This document shows, piece after piece, positions 1 to 7,194 of a stretch of DNA of 35,042 nt; the first letter of the stretch is position 1; every line of letters begins with the position of its first letter. A program made the translations under genes and the position numbers. Location of the stretch: assembly GCA_005791875.1 (NCBI GenBank), contig SXTU01000251.1, positions 1 to 35,042 of the forward strand, given 5' to 3'. Origin of the DNA: Verrucomicrobiales bacterium. Lineage in GTDB: Bacteria > Verrucomicrobiota > Verrucomicrobiia > Limisphaerales > SXTU01. The notes below the pieces were generated by a model. The model made no database searches, had not been told where the DNA came from, and saw only the letters and a list, made by a program, of their open reading frames with translations.

Positions 1-1
1 C

Positions 2-1102
2 GACTGCCTCCGCGCGCTTGGCAAGTGGCCGCTCGCCTCACTCCCCGAGCGCCAGCAGCTCGATAAACTGCGCGTCATCCAAGTCAGCATCGCGCGCAAC
101 GGCCAGCCCTCCGCCGACGTGGTGAAGCTCGCCACCGAGAAGCTCAACGCCAGCTACCCGAACAAGAGCAACCTCGTGAACCGCGAGTTGTCCCAAGTGC
201 TCATCGCCCTCGCCGCCCCCGGCGTGGTGGACAAGACGCTCACGCTCATGGCGGGCGCGCTCACGCAGGAGGACATGGTTCATTACCTCTTCCACCTCCG
301 CACCGCGAAGAACTGGACCGCCGACCAGCGCCGCGAGTATTTCGGTTACTGGGCACAGGACCGCTCCCCCGCCGCGCACCAAGGTGACACTTTGAAGTGG
401 TTTGCCGAAGCCGGCCGCCCCTACGGCCACGGCAGCAGCTACAACAACTTTTACAAGAACTTCGCCAAAGAAGCCGGGTCCAACCTCACCGACGCCGAGA
501 AGGCTGAGTTCGGCCCGCTCGTCGCGAGCCTCACGGCCGGCCCGCCCGCGCGCAAAGGCGGCGTGAGTGAGTTCCCGGCGCTCCAACCGCGCACCTTCGT
601 GAAGGCGTGGACGATGGCGGACTTCGAGGCCGACCTCGCGCAGCCGCTCAAGGGCCGGAACTTCGAGAAGGGCCGCCAGGCCTTCGTGGACGCGCAGTGC
701 CTCGCCTGTCACCGCTTCGGCATCGAGGGCGGCGGCATCGGCCCCGACCTCACGGCGGTGAGCGCGCGCTTCAGCCGACGCGATGTGTTGGAGAGCATCA
801 TTGACCCGAGCAAGGTCGTCTCCGAGCAGTTCCAAAACACAAGCGTCTGGCTGAAGAACGGCGACGACCACACGGGCCGCTTGATGAGTGAAACCGCCGA
901 CCAGCTCGTGCTCGTGCCGAACCAACTTCAGCCCGACACGAAAGTCACCGTGAAGAAGAGTGACGTGACCAAGCGCGCCTTCTCGAAGCTCTCGCCCATG
1001 CCCGCGAACCTCGCCGACGGCCTGAGCAAGGAAGACATCCTGAACCTCCTGGCCTTCATCGAGAGCGCCGGCCGCAAGAACAGCGCGGCCTTCGCGAAGT
1101 AG
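2..1102 (+). CDS. Verrucomicrobium-type heme-binding domain protein (partial, 5' end missing)
   Basis: The reading frame is open from the left edge, so this is the C-terminal part of a larger protein; the first internal start (GTG at 119) is not the true one. A single CxxCH heme motif (CLACH) is encoded at 698-712 and is followed by a GGGIGPDLT stretch, a DVLESIIDPSKVVSEQF segment and a terminal LSKEDILNLLAFIES helix. This is the layout of the Pirellula/Verrucomicrobium putative heme-binding domain, in which a c-type heme is attached at the end of a large secreted protein, often behind a beta-propeller dehydrogenase and HEAT repeats. The part before it is helical and HEAT-like. It is expected in the periplasm, probably in sugar or alcohol oxidation; the substrate is unknown. 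Its TAG stop lies inside the GTAG head of a palindrome. Confidence 0.88.
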   Translation, partial: DCLRALGKWPLASLPERQQLDKLRVIQVSIARNGQPSADVVKLATEKLNASYPNKSNLVNRELSQVLIALAAPGVVDKTLTLMAGALTQEDMVHYLFHLRTAKNWTADQRREYFGYWAQDRSPAAHQGDTLKWFAEAGRPYGHGSSYNNFYKNFAKEAGSNLTDAEKAEFGPLVASLTAGPPARKGGVSEFPALQPRTFVKAWTMADFEADLAQPLKGRNFEKGRQAFVDAQCLACHRFGIEGGGIGPDLTAVSARFSRRDVLESIIDPSKVVSEQFQNTSVWLKNGDDHTGRLMSETADQLVLVPNQLQPDTKVTVKKSDVTKRAFSKLSPMPANLADGLSKEDILNLLAFIESAGRKNSAAFAK

Positions 1103-1588
1103 GCGGAGCGCCGGCTTCCAAGCCGGCTTGGGACGGGACGCGGCGATTGCGTGCGTCCGGCCAGTGGCCTGCGGCGCGCCGTTTGGTTGTCGCTCAACCC
1201 GAAATCCGAAACGCTCCGGCGGACTGATGACTGTAGCGCTGCTGTTTCGCGGGTTTTCAACCCGCAGAAGCCACGGACTTTTCTGAACGTCTCTGATTGC
1301 CGGCTGACTTGCCGACTGCAAGTCGGCGGAAACGGCAGGCTACAAGCCTGCGCTACGGTCGCAGCGCAGCGCGAGTTCGGACCTCGGGTTGATCCCGAAC
1401 TCCGAAGTCGAGGCTGAAAGCCTCAGACATGACAGCCCGGGGCAACGCCCCGGGTAGCGGGATAGAATGATCGCAGCCCTGAAGGGGCGGAACATTTTGC
1501 GTCGCTCTTTCAGCTTGGAATCTCCTTGCCGGGTAACCCGGGGCGTTGCCCTGGGCTGGTTTGTGATGCTCCTTCGGAGCGCCACAGA
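1099..1588. repeat. Intergenic block of short palindromes
   Basis: No gene is seen in this roughly 490-base gap. It is packed with hairpins of 5-8 bp arms and 2-3 base loops. Examples are GCCGGCTT/AAGCCGGC (1110-1127), GCGGGTT/AACCCGC (1249-1265), GCCGACT/AGTCGGC (1311-1327), GCAGGCT/AGCCTGC (1335-1351), CCCGGGGC/GCCCCGGG (1436-1454) and gccct-gaa-ggggc (1476-1488), followed by a variant of the CCCGGGGC palindrome near 1538. GTAG tetranucleotides lie at 1099-1102, 1233-1236 and 1454-1457, and CTAC at 1353-1356, next to several hairpins, as in REP elements. The stretch near 1196-1215 (repeated CCGAA words) is another repeat type. Open frames across it are by-products of the repeats. Confidence 0.8.
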
Positions 1589-2539
1589 TCAGTCGTCGGT
1601 GGTGGCGACGGTCCACATCCCCGTTTGTGCGGCCAGGTCAGTTCCTGTCCCGAGGGTCTTGATGGGCTGGATTTGTGAAACGTGGCCGTCCGCAAACGAG
1701 TAGCCCAGCACATACGCCCCGTGGAGCAGATTGGAACTGGTGCCCGTGACCGGCGCGCCGCCAATGATCGGCTCGAACTGGAGGTTGGGGCGCGTGATGA
1801 CAGAACGGAGCGAGGAGTATCCGGCGCCCGCAAAGTTTTCCGAGGAGACTTTCTCGCCGTAGACGATGGAATTCGCAGGATTGTTAAAGGACGTGACGCG
1901 GAATGAGGCCTGGGGCTGAATGTTGATCGTTCCTGTCGGCCCAACCCAATTGACCGCATTGATGGTGGCGGGCTGGCCGCCAAGGCCGCCGATGTCCCAG
2001 CCCAGGCCGGGGCCGGTGAGGTTGCCTGGGCCGGGCGGCCAGTCCCGGGCGGTGACGGGAGGCGGCGAGTTGCCAAACTGCCACGCAAGCATGTTGTGCG
2101 CGTTCATTGAGTAGGTGCGCCGGACGCCGCCCAGACCGCCAGCTGAAATCGGGTTCACGAAAGTGGGGTTGCCATTCACTTTGTCAGCCGGACACTTGAG
2201 CATCTTGGGAGCGCGTTCGGCCAACATGACCTGGTTGTTCATCTCCGCCTGAGAGAGATTCACGCCGAGGTTGCTGGCAAGGAGGTCGTCCCACGTGATC
2301 TGGACTCCTCCCACTGGGCGCAGGAACGCATAGGGGAACTTTCCATCGTTGTCGCTCTCATACATGGCGTTCGCAGTGGCGACCTGTCTCTGGTTGCTGA
2401 TGCAGGCGGCTGACTGGCCCTTAGCTTTCGCCTTGCCCAAGGCGGGCAGCAACATGCCGGCTAGGATCGCGATGATCGCAATGACGACCAGCAGTTCGAT
2501 GAGTGTGAAACCACTTTTGGGTGCGGGGTGCGCATGCAT
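1589..2539 (-). CDS. Type II secretion/pseudopilin-like protein with prepilin N-terminus
   Basis: The 316-residue product starts with a short basic leader ([10 protein letters not shown]) followed by [18 protein letters not shown], the class III prepilin signal: cleavage after Gly, methylation of Phe, and Glu at +5. The hydrophobic helix would hold it in the inner membrane until assembly. The remainder is a long globular part with CxxN near residue 50, a LKCPADK segment and, near the end, a [12 protein letters not shown] stretch. That DGHV-type motif is typical of the very large Verrucomicrobiota/Planctomycetota pseudopilin paralogue family (DUF1559-like). Such proteins are thought to form secretion pseudopili or surface fibres; the cargo is not known. 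It follows a small lipoprotein-like gene by 16 bases, so the two are probably cotranscribed. Confidence 0.88.
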   Translation of the reverse strand: MHAHPAPKSGFTLIELLVVIAIIAILAGMLLPALGKAKAKGQSAACISNQRQVATANAMYESDNDGKFPYAFLRPVGGVQITWDDLLASNLGVNLSQAEMNNQVMLAERAPKMLKCPADKVNGNPTFVNPISAGGLGGVRRTYSMNAHNMLAWQFGNSPPPVTARDWPPGPGNLTGPGLGWDIGGLGGQPATINAVNWVGPTGTINIQPQASFRVTSFNNPANSIVYGEKVSSENFAGAGYSSLRSVITRPNLQFEPIIGGAPVTGTSSNLLHGAYVLGYSFADGHVSQIQPIKTLGTGTDLAAQTGMWTVATTDD

Positions 2540-2555
2540 GGCTGGCTCGGGGAGA

Positions 2556-2855
2556 TCATTCGGTTGCAGTCCGTTTTCTCACGACTGACGTGTCGCCTTG
2601 CAGGATCGGCTTTCCTGTTTGCGCGTCCATTCGCAGCGGCGGGGCGACATTGTTGGTGATTGCCGGGGCGGGGGCCAAGATCACGACCGATCCGCCTGCC
2701 TGGACTGCCTTGGGCGCGCTCGATTCCACTGCGGTTTCAGACGTGGCCTCAACTGCGGGCTTGGCGCCGCGGCGACAGCCTTCGGACGAGACGACGAAAA
2801 GCAGCAGGAGCAATACCTTGAGAAGGGTCGCAGCGGGGAAATATGGAGTTTTCAT
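2556..2855 (-). CDS. Small secreted, probably lipid-anchored protein
   Basis: This 99-residue protein has a typical signal peptide ([27 protein letters not shown]). The Cys at the cleavage site is followed by two Arg, but the residues before it (SEG) make a weak lipobox. The mature part is low in structure and rich in Ala, Pro and Val. No family is recognised. It is the first gene of a two-gene unit with the pseudopilin downstream. A similar arrangement, a short Cys-Lys/Arg-rich, Pro-rich lipoprotein followed by a pseudopilin, occurs again at 10544-11685, which suggests a functional link such as a pilotin or anchoring factor. That role is inference. Confidence 0.6.
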   Translation of the reverse strand: MKTPYFPAATLLKVLLLLLFVVSSEGCRRGAKPAVEATSETAVESSAPKAVQAGGSVVILAPAPAITNNVAPPLRMDAQTGKPILQGDTSVVRKRTATE

Positions 2856-2867
2856 GAGACAAAGTAA

Positions 2868-2895
2868 TTTTTAGGGGGCGGATTGGCCAATGCAA
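2868..2895 (-). promoter_or_regulatory. Possible promoter for lipoprotein-pseudopilin pair
   Basis: Reading the minus strand, TTGCAT (2890-2895) and TAAAAA (2868-2873) are separated by 16 bases and end 12 bases before the ATG at 2855. The 16-base spacing recurs at other candidate promoters in this window. The match is moderate and untested. Confidence 0.35.
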
Positions 2896-2923
2896 CTAGA
2901 TATTTTGGCTCCAGAATCACGGC

Positions 2924-2971
2924 CACGATCGCGCCTGCGATCATGCGGAGCCGGCCGGTTCAATTCCCGGC
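2924..2971 (-). terminator. Two hairpins after thrC, possible terminator
   Basis: GCCGG/CCGGC (2954-2971, loop of 8) covers the thrC stop codon, and GATCGC/GCGATC (2927-2942, loop of 4) follows it. Neither is followed by a clear U-tract on the minus strand, so an intrinsic terminator is only a possibility. Confidence 0.3.
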
Positions 2972-4321
2972 GTGCCGCGCAAGGAGGTAGGCGCGGAACT
3001 GCTCGTAGTCTGCGCCCATGCGGTCGTAATCCTCGGGCATTTGCAGGCCGGCGGTCATCGCAGCAGGCACGTCGGGCGCCCAGCCTACGACCTTTTCGAC
3101 TTCCTCCGGGAATTTCGCCGGGTTCGCAGTCTCGACGATCACGGCAGGGGTGTTGCCCAGCGGTTCCACCGCGCACCAATCGAGGAAGCCCTGCCACGCG
3201 ACGACGCCGTGCGGTTCAAGCAATATCTGATACTTGTTCCAAAACTCGCGGAGCGACGTGCGCGTGCGCTCGTCGGTGATCGAGCTGGAAAAGATGTCGC
3301 GGCGCATGGCGACGAGATCGGGTGGGCGGTGGATTTTCCCGGTCTCATCCATGTGCCCGCCATAAACCGCGACGAGTCGCGCGAGGTTGCTCGGGTGGCC
3401 GACGTTCATCGCGTTCGAGACGGAGTTGCGTGAGGGGGAGACTTTTTCGTAGCTCCCGCTAGCGAGGTAGCGCGGGAACGAGTCGTTGTCGTTGACAGGG
3501 GCGATAATTTTGCGAACAGGCAAACCCATCTCGCGCGCGACTACCGCGCCCATCATATCGCCGAAGTTGCCGCTCGGGATGCTGAAGACCATCGGCTGGC
3601 CGGGCCACGCAAGGCGCGAGGCGGCGTAGAAGTAATACACGCTCTGCGGCAGGAGGCGACCGATGTTGATGGAGTTCGCGGAGGAGAGATGGATGTGTTC
3701 GAGCGCGGGGTCGGCGAAGGCGCGTTTCACCATCGCCTGGCAGTCGTCGAACTTGCCGTCCACGGCCACGGTGCGGACGTTCTCCTTGAGCGTGGTCATG
3801 AGCTTGCGCTGGCTCTCGCTCACTTCGGCGAGGGGGAAGAGCACGATGACGCGGACGCCGGGCACTTCGTGAAACGCATGCGCCACGGCGGCCCCGGTGT
3901 CGCCGCTGGTGGCGGTGAGAATGGTCACTTGCCCGCCGACCTCCTGCAGGAAGCGCGCAAACATCTGCGCCATCATTTGCACGGCGAAGTCCTTGAAGGA
4001 CGCGGTGGGGCCTTGGTCCAACCGCATCAGATACACGCCGCGCTGGATGACTTCGAGCGGGACGCCGAAGTCGTAGGCCTGGTCGCACATCACGGCGAGG
4101 GCGTCGTCTTGGATGACGCCGTCAGTGAACTTGCGCAGCACGCGGAAGGCGACTTGCCGATAAGGCAACCCGGCGAACTCGGCGATTTCCGCCGGCGTGA
4201 TGTGCGGGAACCGCTCGGGCAGGTAGAGACCACGGTCGGGCGCCTGCCCAGCTAGAAAGGCCTCGCGGAGGTTGATGGCGGGCGACTGGCCGTTCGTGGA
4301 GCGGAAGAGAAGCGTGCTCAT
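2960..4321 (-). CDS. thrC: Threonine synthase
   Basis: The 453-residue product converts O-phosphohomoserine to threonine with pyridoxal phosphate, the last step of threonine synthesis in the cytosol. The N-terminal segment (STNGQSPAINLREAFLAGQAPDRGLYLPE) is that of the longer bacterial/fungal threonine synthases. The PLP lysine is expected at Lys110 in the GPTASFKDFA motif, followed by the TATSGDTGAAVAHAF phosphate-binding loop. Other family landmarks are SANSINIGRLLPQ, IPSGNFGD and SNAMNVGHPSN. Length is normal and all core motifs are present. The ATG (4319-4321) directly abuts the hom stop codon with no gap, so translation is probably coupled in a hom-thrC operon. Confidence 0.97.
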   Translation of the reverse strand: MSTLLFRSTNGQSPAINLREAFLAGQAPDRGLYLPERFPHITPAEIAEFAGLPYRQVAFRVLRKFTDGVIQDDALAVMCDQAYDFGVPLEVIQRGVYLMRLDQGPTASFKDFAVQMMAQMFARFLQEVGGQVTILTATSGDTGAAVAHAFHEVPGVRVIVLFPLAEVSESQRKLMTTLKENVRTVAVDGKFDDCQAMVKRAFADPALEHIHLSSANSINIGRLLPQSVYYFYAASRLAWPGQPMVFSIPSGNFGDMMGAVVAREMGLPVRKIIAPVNDNDSFPRYLASGSYEKVSPSRNSVSNAMNVGHPSNLARLVAVYGGHMDETGKIHRPPDLVAMRRDIFSSSITDERTRTSLREFWNKYQILLEPHGVVAWQGFLDWCAVEPLGNTPAVIVETANPAKFPEEVEKVVGWAPDVPAAMTAGLQMPEDYDRMGADYEQFRAYLLARHAGN

Positions 4322-5638
4322 TTACTCAAAGCTCTCGACGCGAATCATTACGGGCGCGGACTTCACCACCGGCAGTTTCGCCAAGGCCGCGAGCGCCTTG
4401 CGTATCGCGGCGTTGGGCGCGTCGTGAATCATCAAGATGACCGGCACCGTCACGCCATCGTGGCCCTCCGGTTGGATGATGGAGGAGATGCCAATCTTTG
4501 CCTTCGCGAGGATGTCGGCGATTTTCGCGAACACGCCCGTCCGGTCCTCCACCGTCAGCCGCACATAGTAGCGCGACACAACGTCGTCCATCGGCAGCAC
4601 CGCACCGTCTCGCTCGTGCGGGACGAAGGGCGGGACGCGGTTCTTGGTGCCGCACTTTAGGTCGAGCGCGGCGTCGGCAAGATCGCTCAACACCGCGCTG
4701 GCCGTGGCGTCTTGGCCTGCGCCCTGCCCGTAGTAAAGCGTGTCGCCCACCACGTCGCCGCGCACGAGGATGGCGTTGAAGACGCCGTTAACGTTGGCGA
4801 GGACGTGCGAGTTCGGCACAAGCACGGGATAGACGCTGACTTGGATTGCCGATTTCTTGCGGCGGATGCCGCCAGCAAATTTTACGCAGCCGAGCAGACG
4901 AATCGAATAGCCGAGCTTCGCCGCGAACTCGATGTCGTGCCGCGTGATGTTGCGGATGCCTTCGGTGTAAATCTGCTTGGGGTTCACCCAGAATCCGTGC
5001 GCGAGACTAGCGAGAATGCCGGTCTTGTGCGCGGCGTCGTGGCCGTCAATGTCGAGGTCCGGGGGCGACTCCGCGTAGCCCATGCGCTGGGCCTGCGCGA
5101 GCGCGTCGGCGAAGTCCGCACCCTCGTCCTTCATGCGCGTGAGGATGTAGTTGCAGGTGCCGTTGACGATCCCGAAGAGCCGCGTGATGCGGTTCCCGAT
5201 GAGGCCCTCGCGCAGCACCTTGATGATGGGAATGCCGCCGGCGACGCTCGCCTCGTAGTAGAGATTCGTCCGGTGCTTCTGGGCCGCAGCGAAGAGTTCT
5301 TCACCATGGGCGGAGAGTAATGCCTTGTTCGCCGTGACGACGGGCTTGCCGAGCTTGAGTGCCGCGAGCACGGCCTGCCGCGCGATCGTGGTGCCACCCA
5401 TCAACTCGACGACGAGGTTCACTGCTGGGTCCGAGACGACGCTTTGCCAGTCGGTCGTCAGCAGACCGGCGGGAATTTTCACGGTGCGAGATTTCTTCAA
5501 GTCGCGCACGGCAACACGCGCAACAGTCAGGGACACGCCGAGGCGCGAAGCCATGAGCGCACCGTTCCGCTGGATGGCCTGAAACACCCCACCGCCAACG
5601 GTGCCACCGCCAATGATACCCAGATTTACCTGCCGCAT
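4322..5638 (-). CDS. hom: Homoserine dehydrogenase with C-terminal ACT domain
   Basis: The product reduces aspartate semialdehyde to homoserine with NAD(P)H. The Rossmann motif GIIGGGTVGGGVF is at the N-terminus, followed by VVTANKALL, YYEASVAGGIPII and the GTCNYILTRM and GYAESPPDLDIDGHDAAHK segments of the catalytic domain. The last 80 residues (YYVRLTVEDRTGVFAKIADIL onward) form an ACT domain, which in this family carries feedback control by threonine. The frame stays open up to 5710, but the added 24 residues resemble no family member, so the ATG at 5636-5638 is preferred; a promoter-like pair lies just upstream. It is the first gene of the hom-thrC unit. Confidence 0.95.
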   Translation of the reverse strand: MRQVNLGIIGGGTVGGGVFQAIQRNGALMASRLGVSLTVARVAVRDLKKSRTVKIPAGLLTTDWQSVVSDPAVNLVVELMGGTTIARQAVLAALKLGKPVVTANKALLSAHGEELFAAAQKHRTNLYYEASVAGGIPIIKVLREGLIGNRITRLFGIVNGTCNYILTRMKDEGADFADALAQAQRMGYAESPPDLDIDGHDAAHKTGILASLAHGFWVNPKQIYTEGIRNITRHDIEFAAKLGYSIRLLGCVKFAGGIRRKKSAIQVSVYPVLVPNSHVLANVNGVFNAILVRGDVVGDTLYYGQGAGQDATASAVLSDLADAALDLKCGTKNRVPPFVPHERDGAVLPMDDVVSRYYVRLTVEDRTGVFAKIADILAKAKIGISSIIQPEGHDGVTVPVILMIHDAPNAAIRKALAALAKLPVVKSAPVMIRVESFE

Positions 5639-5648
5639 AGAGGCGCGG

Positions 5649-5676
5649 ACACTACTTGATGACAGCGGCCAGACAA
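5649..5676 (-). promoter_or_regulatory. Possible hom-thrC promoter
   Basis: On the minus strand TTGTCT (5671-5676) and TAGTGT (5649-5654) are 16 bases apart and end 10 bases before the preferred hom ATG. The -10 match is weak. It would support the downstream start because it lies inside the longer open frame. Confidence 0.3.
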
Positions 5677-5721
5677 TTCCTTTTTGCCCGCCAGACAAGG
5701 GCGCAACCACCGCCAGCGGTG

Positions 5722-7191
5722 TCAGGCAAACGCCTCGCGGATCGCCTTGGCTGTGCCCGCCACTCCCGTGAGCCGCTCCGGCCGGCCGTTGTGCTCAAAG
5801 AACAGGTCGTCGCTGGCTAGACCCATCGCGTGAAGAATGGTCGCGTGAAAATCTTTGACTGACTTCGGGTCCTGCTCCGCGCGCAAGCCGATGGCGTCGG
5901 TCGTGCCGATACTTTGCCCGCCTTTCACGCCGCCGCCCGCGAGCCAGCCGGTGAACCCGTAGGGGTTGTGGTTACGGCCCGCACCGCCTTGCAGCATCGG
6001 CGTGCGTCCGAACTCACCCGCCCACACCACGAGCGTGTCGTCGAGCATCCCGCGCTGCCGCAGGTCCGTGAGCAAGGCCCCGGTGGCCTGGTCGGTCTGG
6101 TGGGCGTTGCGCTCGGCGTATTCCTTGTTGTTGTCGTGGCCGTCCCAGCCGTATTTGTCCACGCCCTGATAGACCTGCACCACACGCACGCCGCGCTCCA
6201 GCAACCGCCGCGCGAGCAGGCACTGGCGGCCGTATTGCGCCTTGATGCGCTTAGGATCGTTCACGCCGTAAAGCTCCAGCGTCGCCGCCGATTCGCCGGA
6301 CAAGTCGCCGACCCCCAGCGCCTCGGACTGCATCCGATACGCCAGTTCGTAGGCGGCAATGCGCCCGTCCAGATCGAGCAATCCGGGCCGCGCGTCGCGA
6401 TGCGTCTGGTTGAACGCCTGTATCAAGTCCAGTGTGTCGCGCTGCGTGCCAGCCAGCTCGGCGGGGGGCTTGAGGTTGAAGACCGGTTCGCCCGCGTGCC
6501 GGAACTTCGTCGCTTGAAACGCCGCCGGAAGAAACGCGTTCGACCAGTTCGCCGTGCCGCCAAACCCACCAACCTGGAACAGCACCACGAAGCCCGGCAG
6601 GTTCTGGTTCTCCGAGCCGAGGCCGTAAGTCAGCCACGAGCCGACGCTGGGCCGGTCGCCGAGGATGACGCCGGTGTTCATCTGGTAAGTCGCGGGCGCG
6701 TGATTCGAGGACTCGCAGTGCAGCGAATTGATGAAGCACAACTCGTCCACCTGCTTCGCCGTGTGCGGCATCAGGTCGCTCACCCACGCGCCGCAGCGGC
6801 CGTGCTGCGCCCACTTCCACGGGCCGGCGAGCAGCTCGTTCTTCGACGAGTTGAAGACCCCGCCGACCTTGTCCTTGATGCTCTTGATGCTGTCCGGCAC
6901 CGGCTTGCCGTGGAGCTTCTGTAGGTCGGGCTTGTAGTCGAACAAGTCCATCCCCGGCGGCGCGCCGTATTGGAAGAGCCAGAGGACGCGCTTGGCCTTG
7001 GCTGGGAAGTGCGGCTGGCGCGGCGCGAGCGGGTTCATCAGATCGATGCGGCGGTTCTGCGCGAAGTTCTGCCCGCGCGCGGAGTCCGCCAGCAATGCGG
7101 ACAGCGCAAGCGCGCCCGCGCCGCCACCGCAGCGGAGCATGAAGTCGCGGCGGGTGCGGAGGTTTGGCTGCAAGCCGGGGCAGATGTTCAT
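5722..7191 (-). CDS. DUF1501 family exported protein
   Basis: This 489-residue protein belongs to the sulfatase-like DUF1501 family, greatly expanded in Planctomycetota and Verrucomicrobiota. The N-terminus carries a twin-arginine signal (TRRDFMLRCGGGAGALALSALLA), so it is expected to be exported folded by Tat. Family landmarks are KAKRVLWLFQYGAPPGMDLFDYKP, ELCFINSLHCESSNHAPATYQMNTG, the GWDGHDNN segment, VVWAGEFGRTP and the NHNPYGFTGWLAGGGVKGG motif near the C-terminus. The fold is related to alkaline phosphatase/sulfatase enzymes, but no reaction has been established. It lies three bases after the PSCyt1/DUF1549/DUF1553 gene, the usual partner, and the two are probably translated together. 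Confidence 0.93.
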   Translation of the reverse strand: MNICPGLQPNLRTRRDFMLRCGGGAGALALSALLADSARGQNFAQNRRIDLMNPLAPRQPHFPAKAKRVLWLFQYGAPPGMDLFDYKPDLQKLHGKPVPDSIKSIKDKVGGVFNSSKNELLAGPWKWAQHGRCGAWVSDLMPHTAKQVDELCFINSLHCESSNHAPATYQMNTGVILGDRPSVGSWLTYGLGSENQNLPGFVVLFQVGGFGGTANWSNAFLPAAFQATKFRHAGEPVFNLKPPAELAGTQRDTLDLIQAFNQTHRDARPGLLDLDGRIAAYELAYRMQSEALGVGDLSGESAATLELYGVNDPKRIKAQYGRQCLLARRLLERGVRVVQVYQGVDKYGWDGHDNNKEYAERNAHQTDQATGALLTDLRQRGMLDDTLVVWAGEFGRTPMLQGGAGRNHNPYGFTGWLAGGGVKGGQSIGTTDAIGLRAEQDPKSVKDFHATILHAMGLASDDLFFEHNGRPERLTGVAGTAKAIREAFA

Positions 7192-7194
7192 GAC

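Noticed and set aside
2945-2975. GGTTCAATTCC resembling a tRNA T-arm
   Set aside because: The 5-bp stem does not form around a seven-base loop, no acceptor stem or anticodon arm is present, and the sequence encodes the last codons of thrC.
3450-3480. CCCGC..GCGGG near GTAG inside thrC
   Set aside because: The family sequence (FPRYLASGSYEK) is uninterrupted here, so no insertion is implied.
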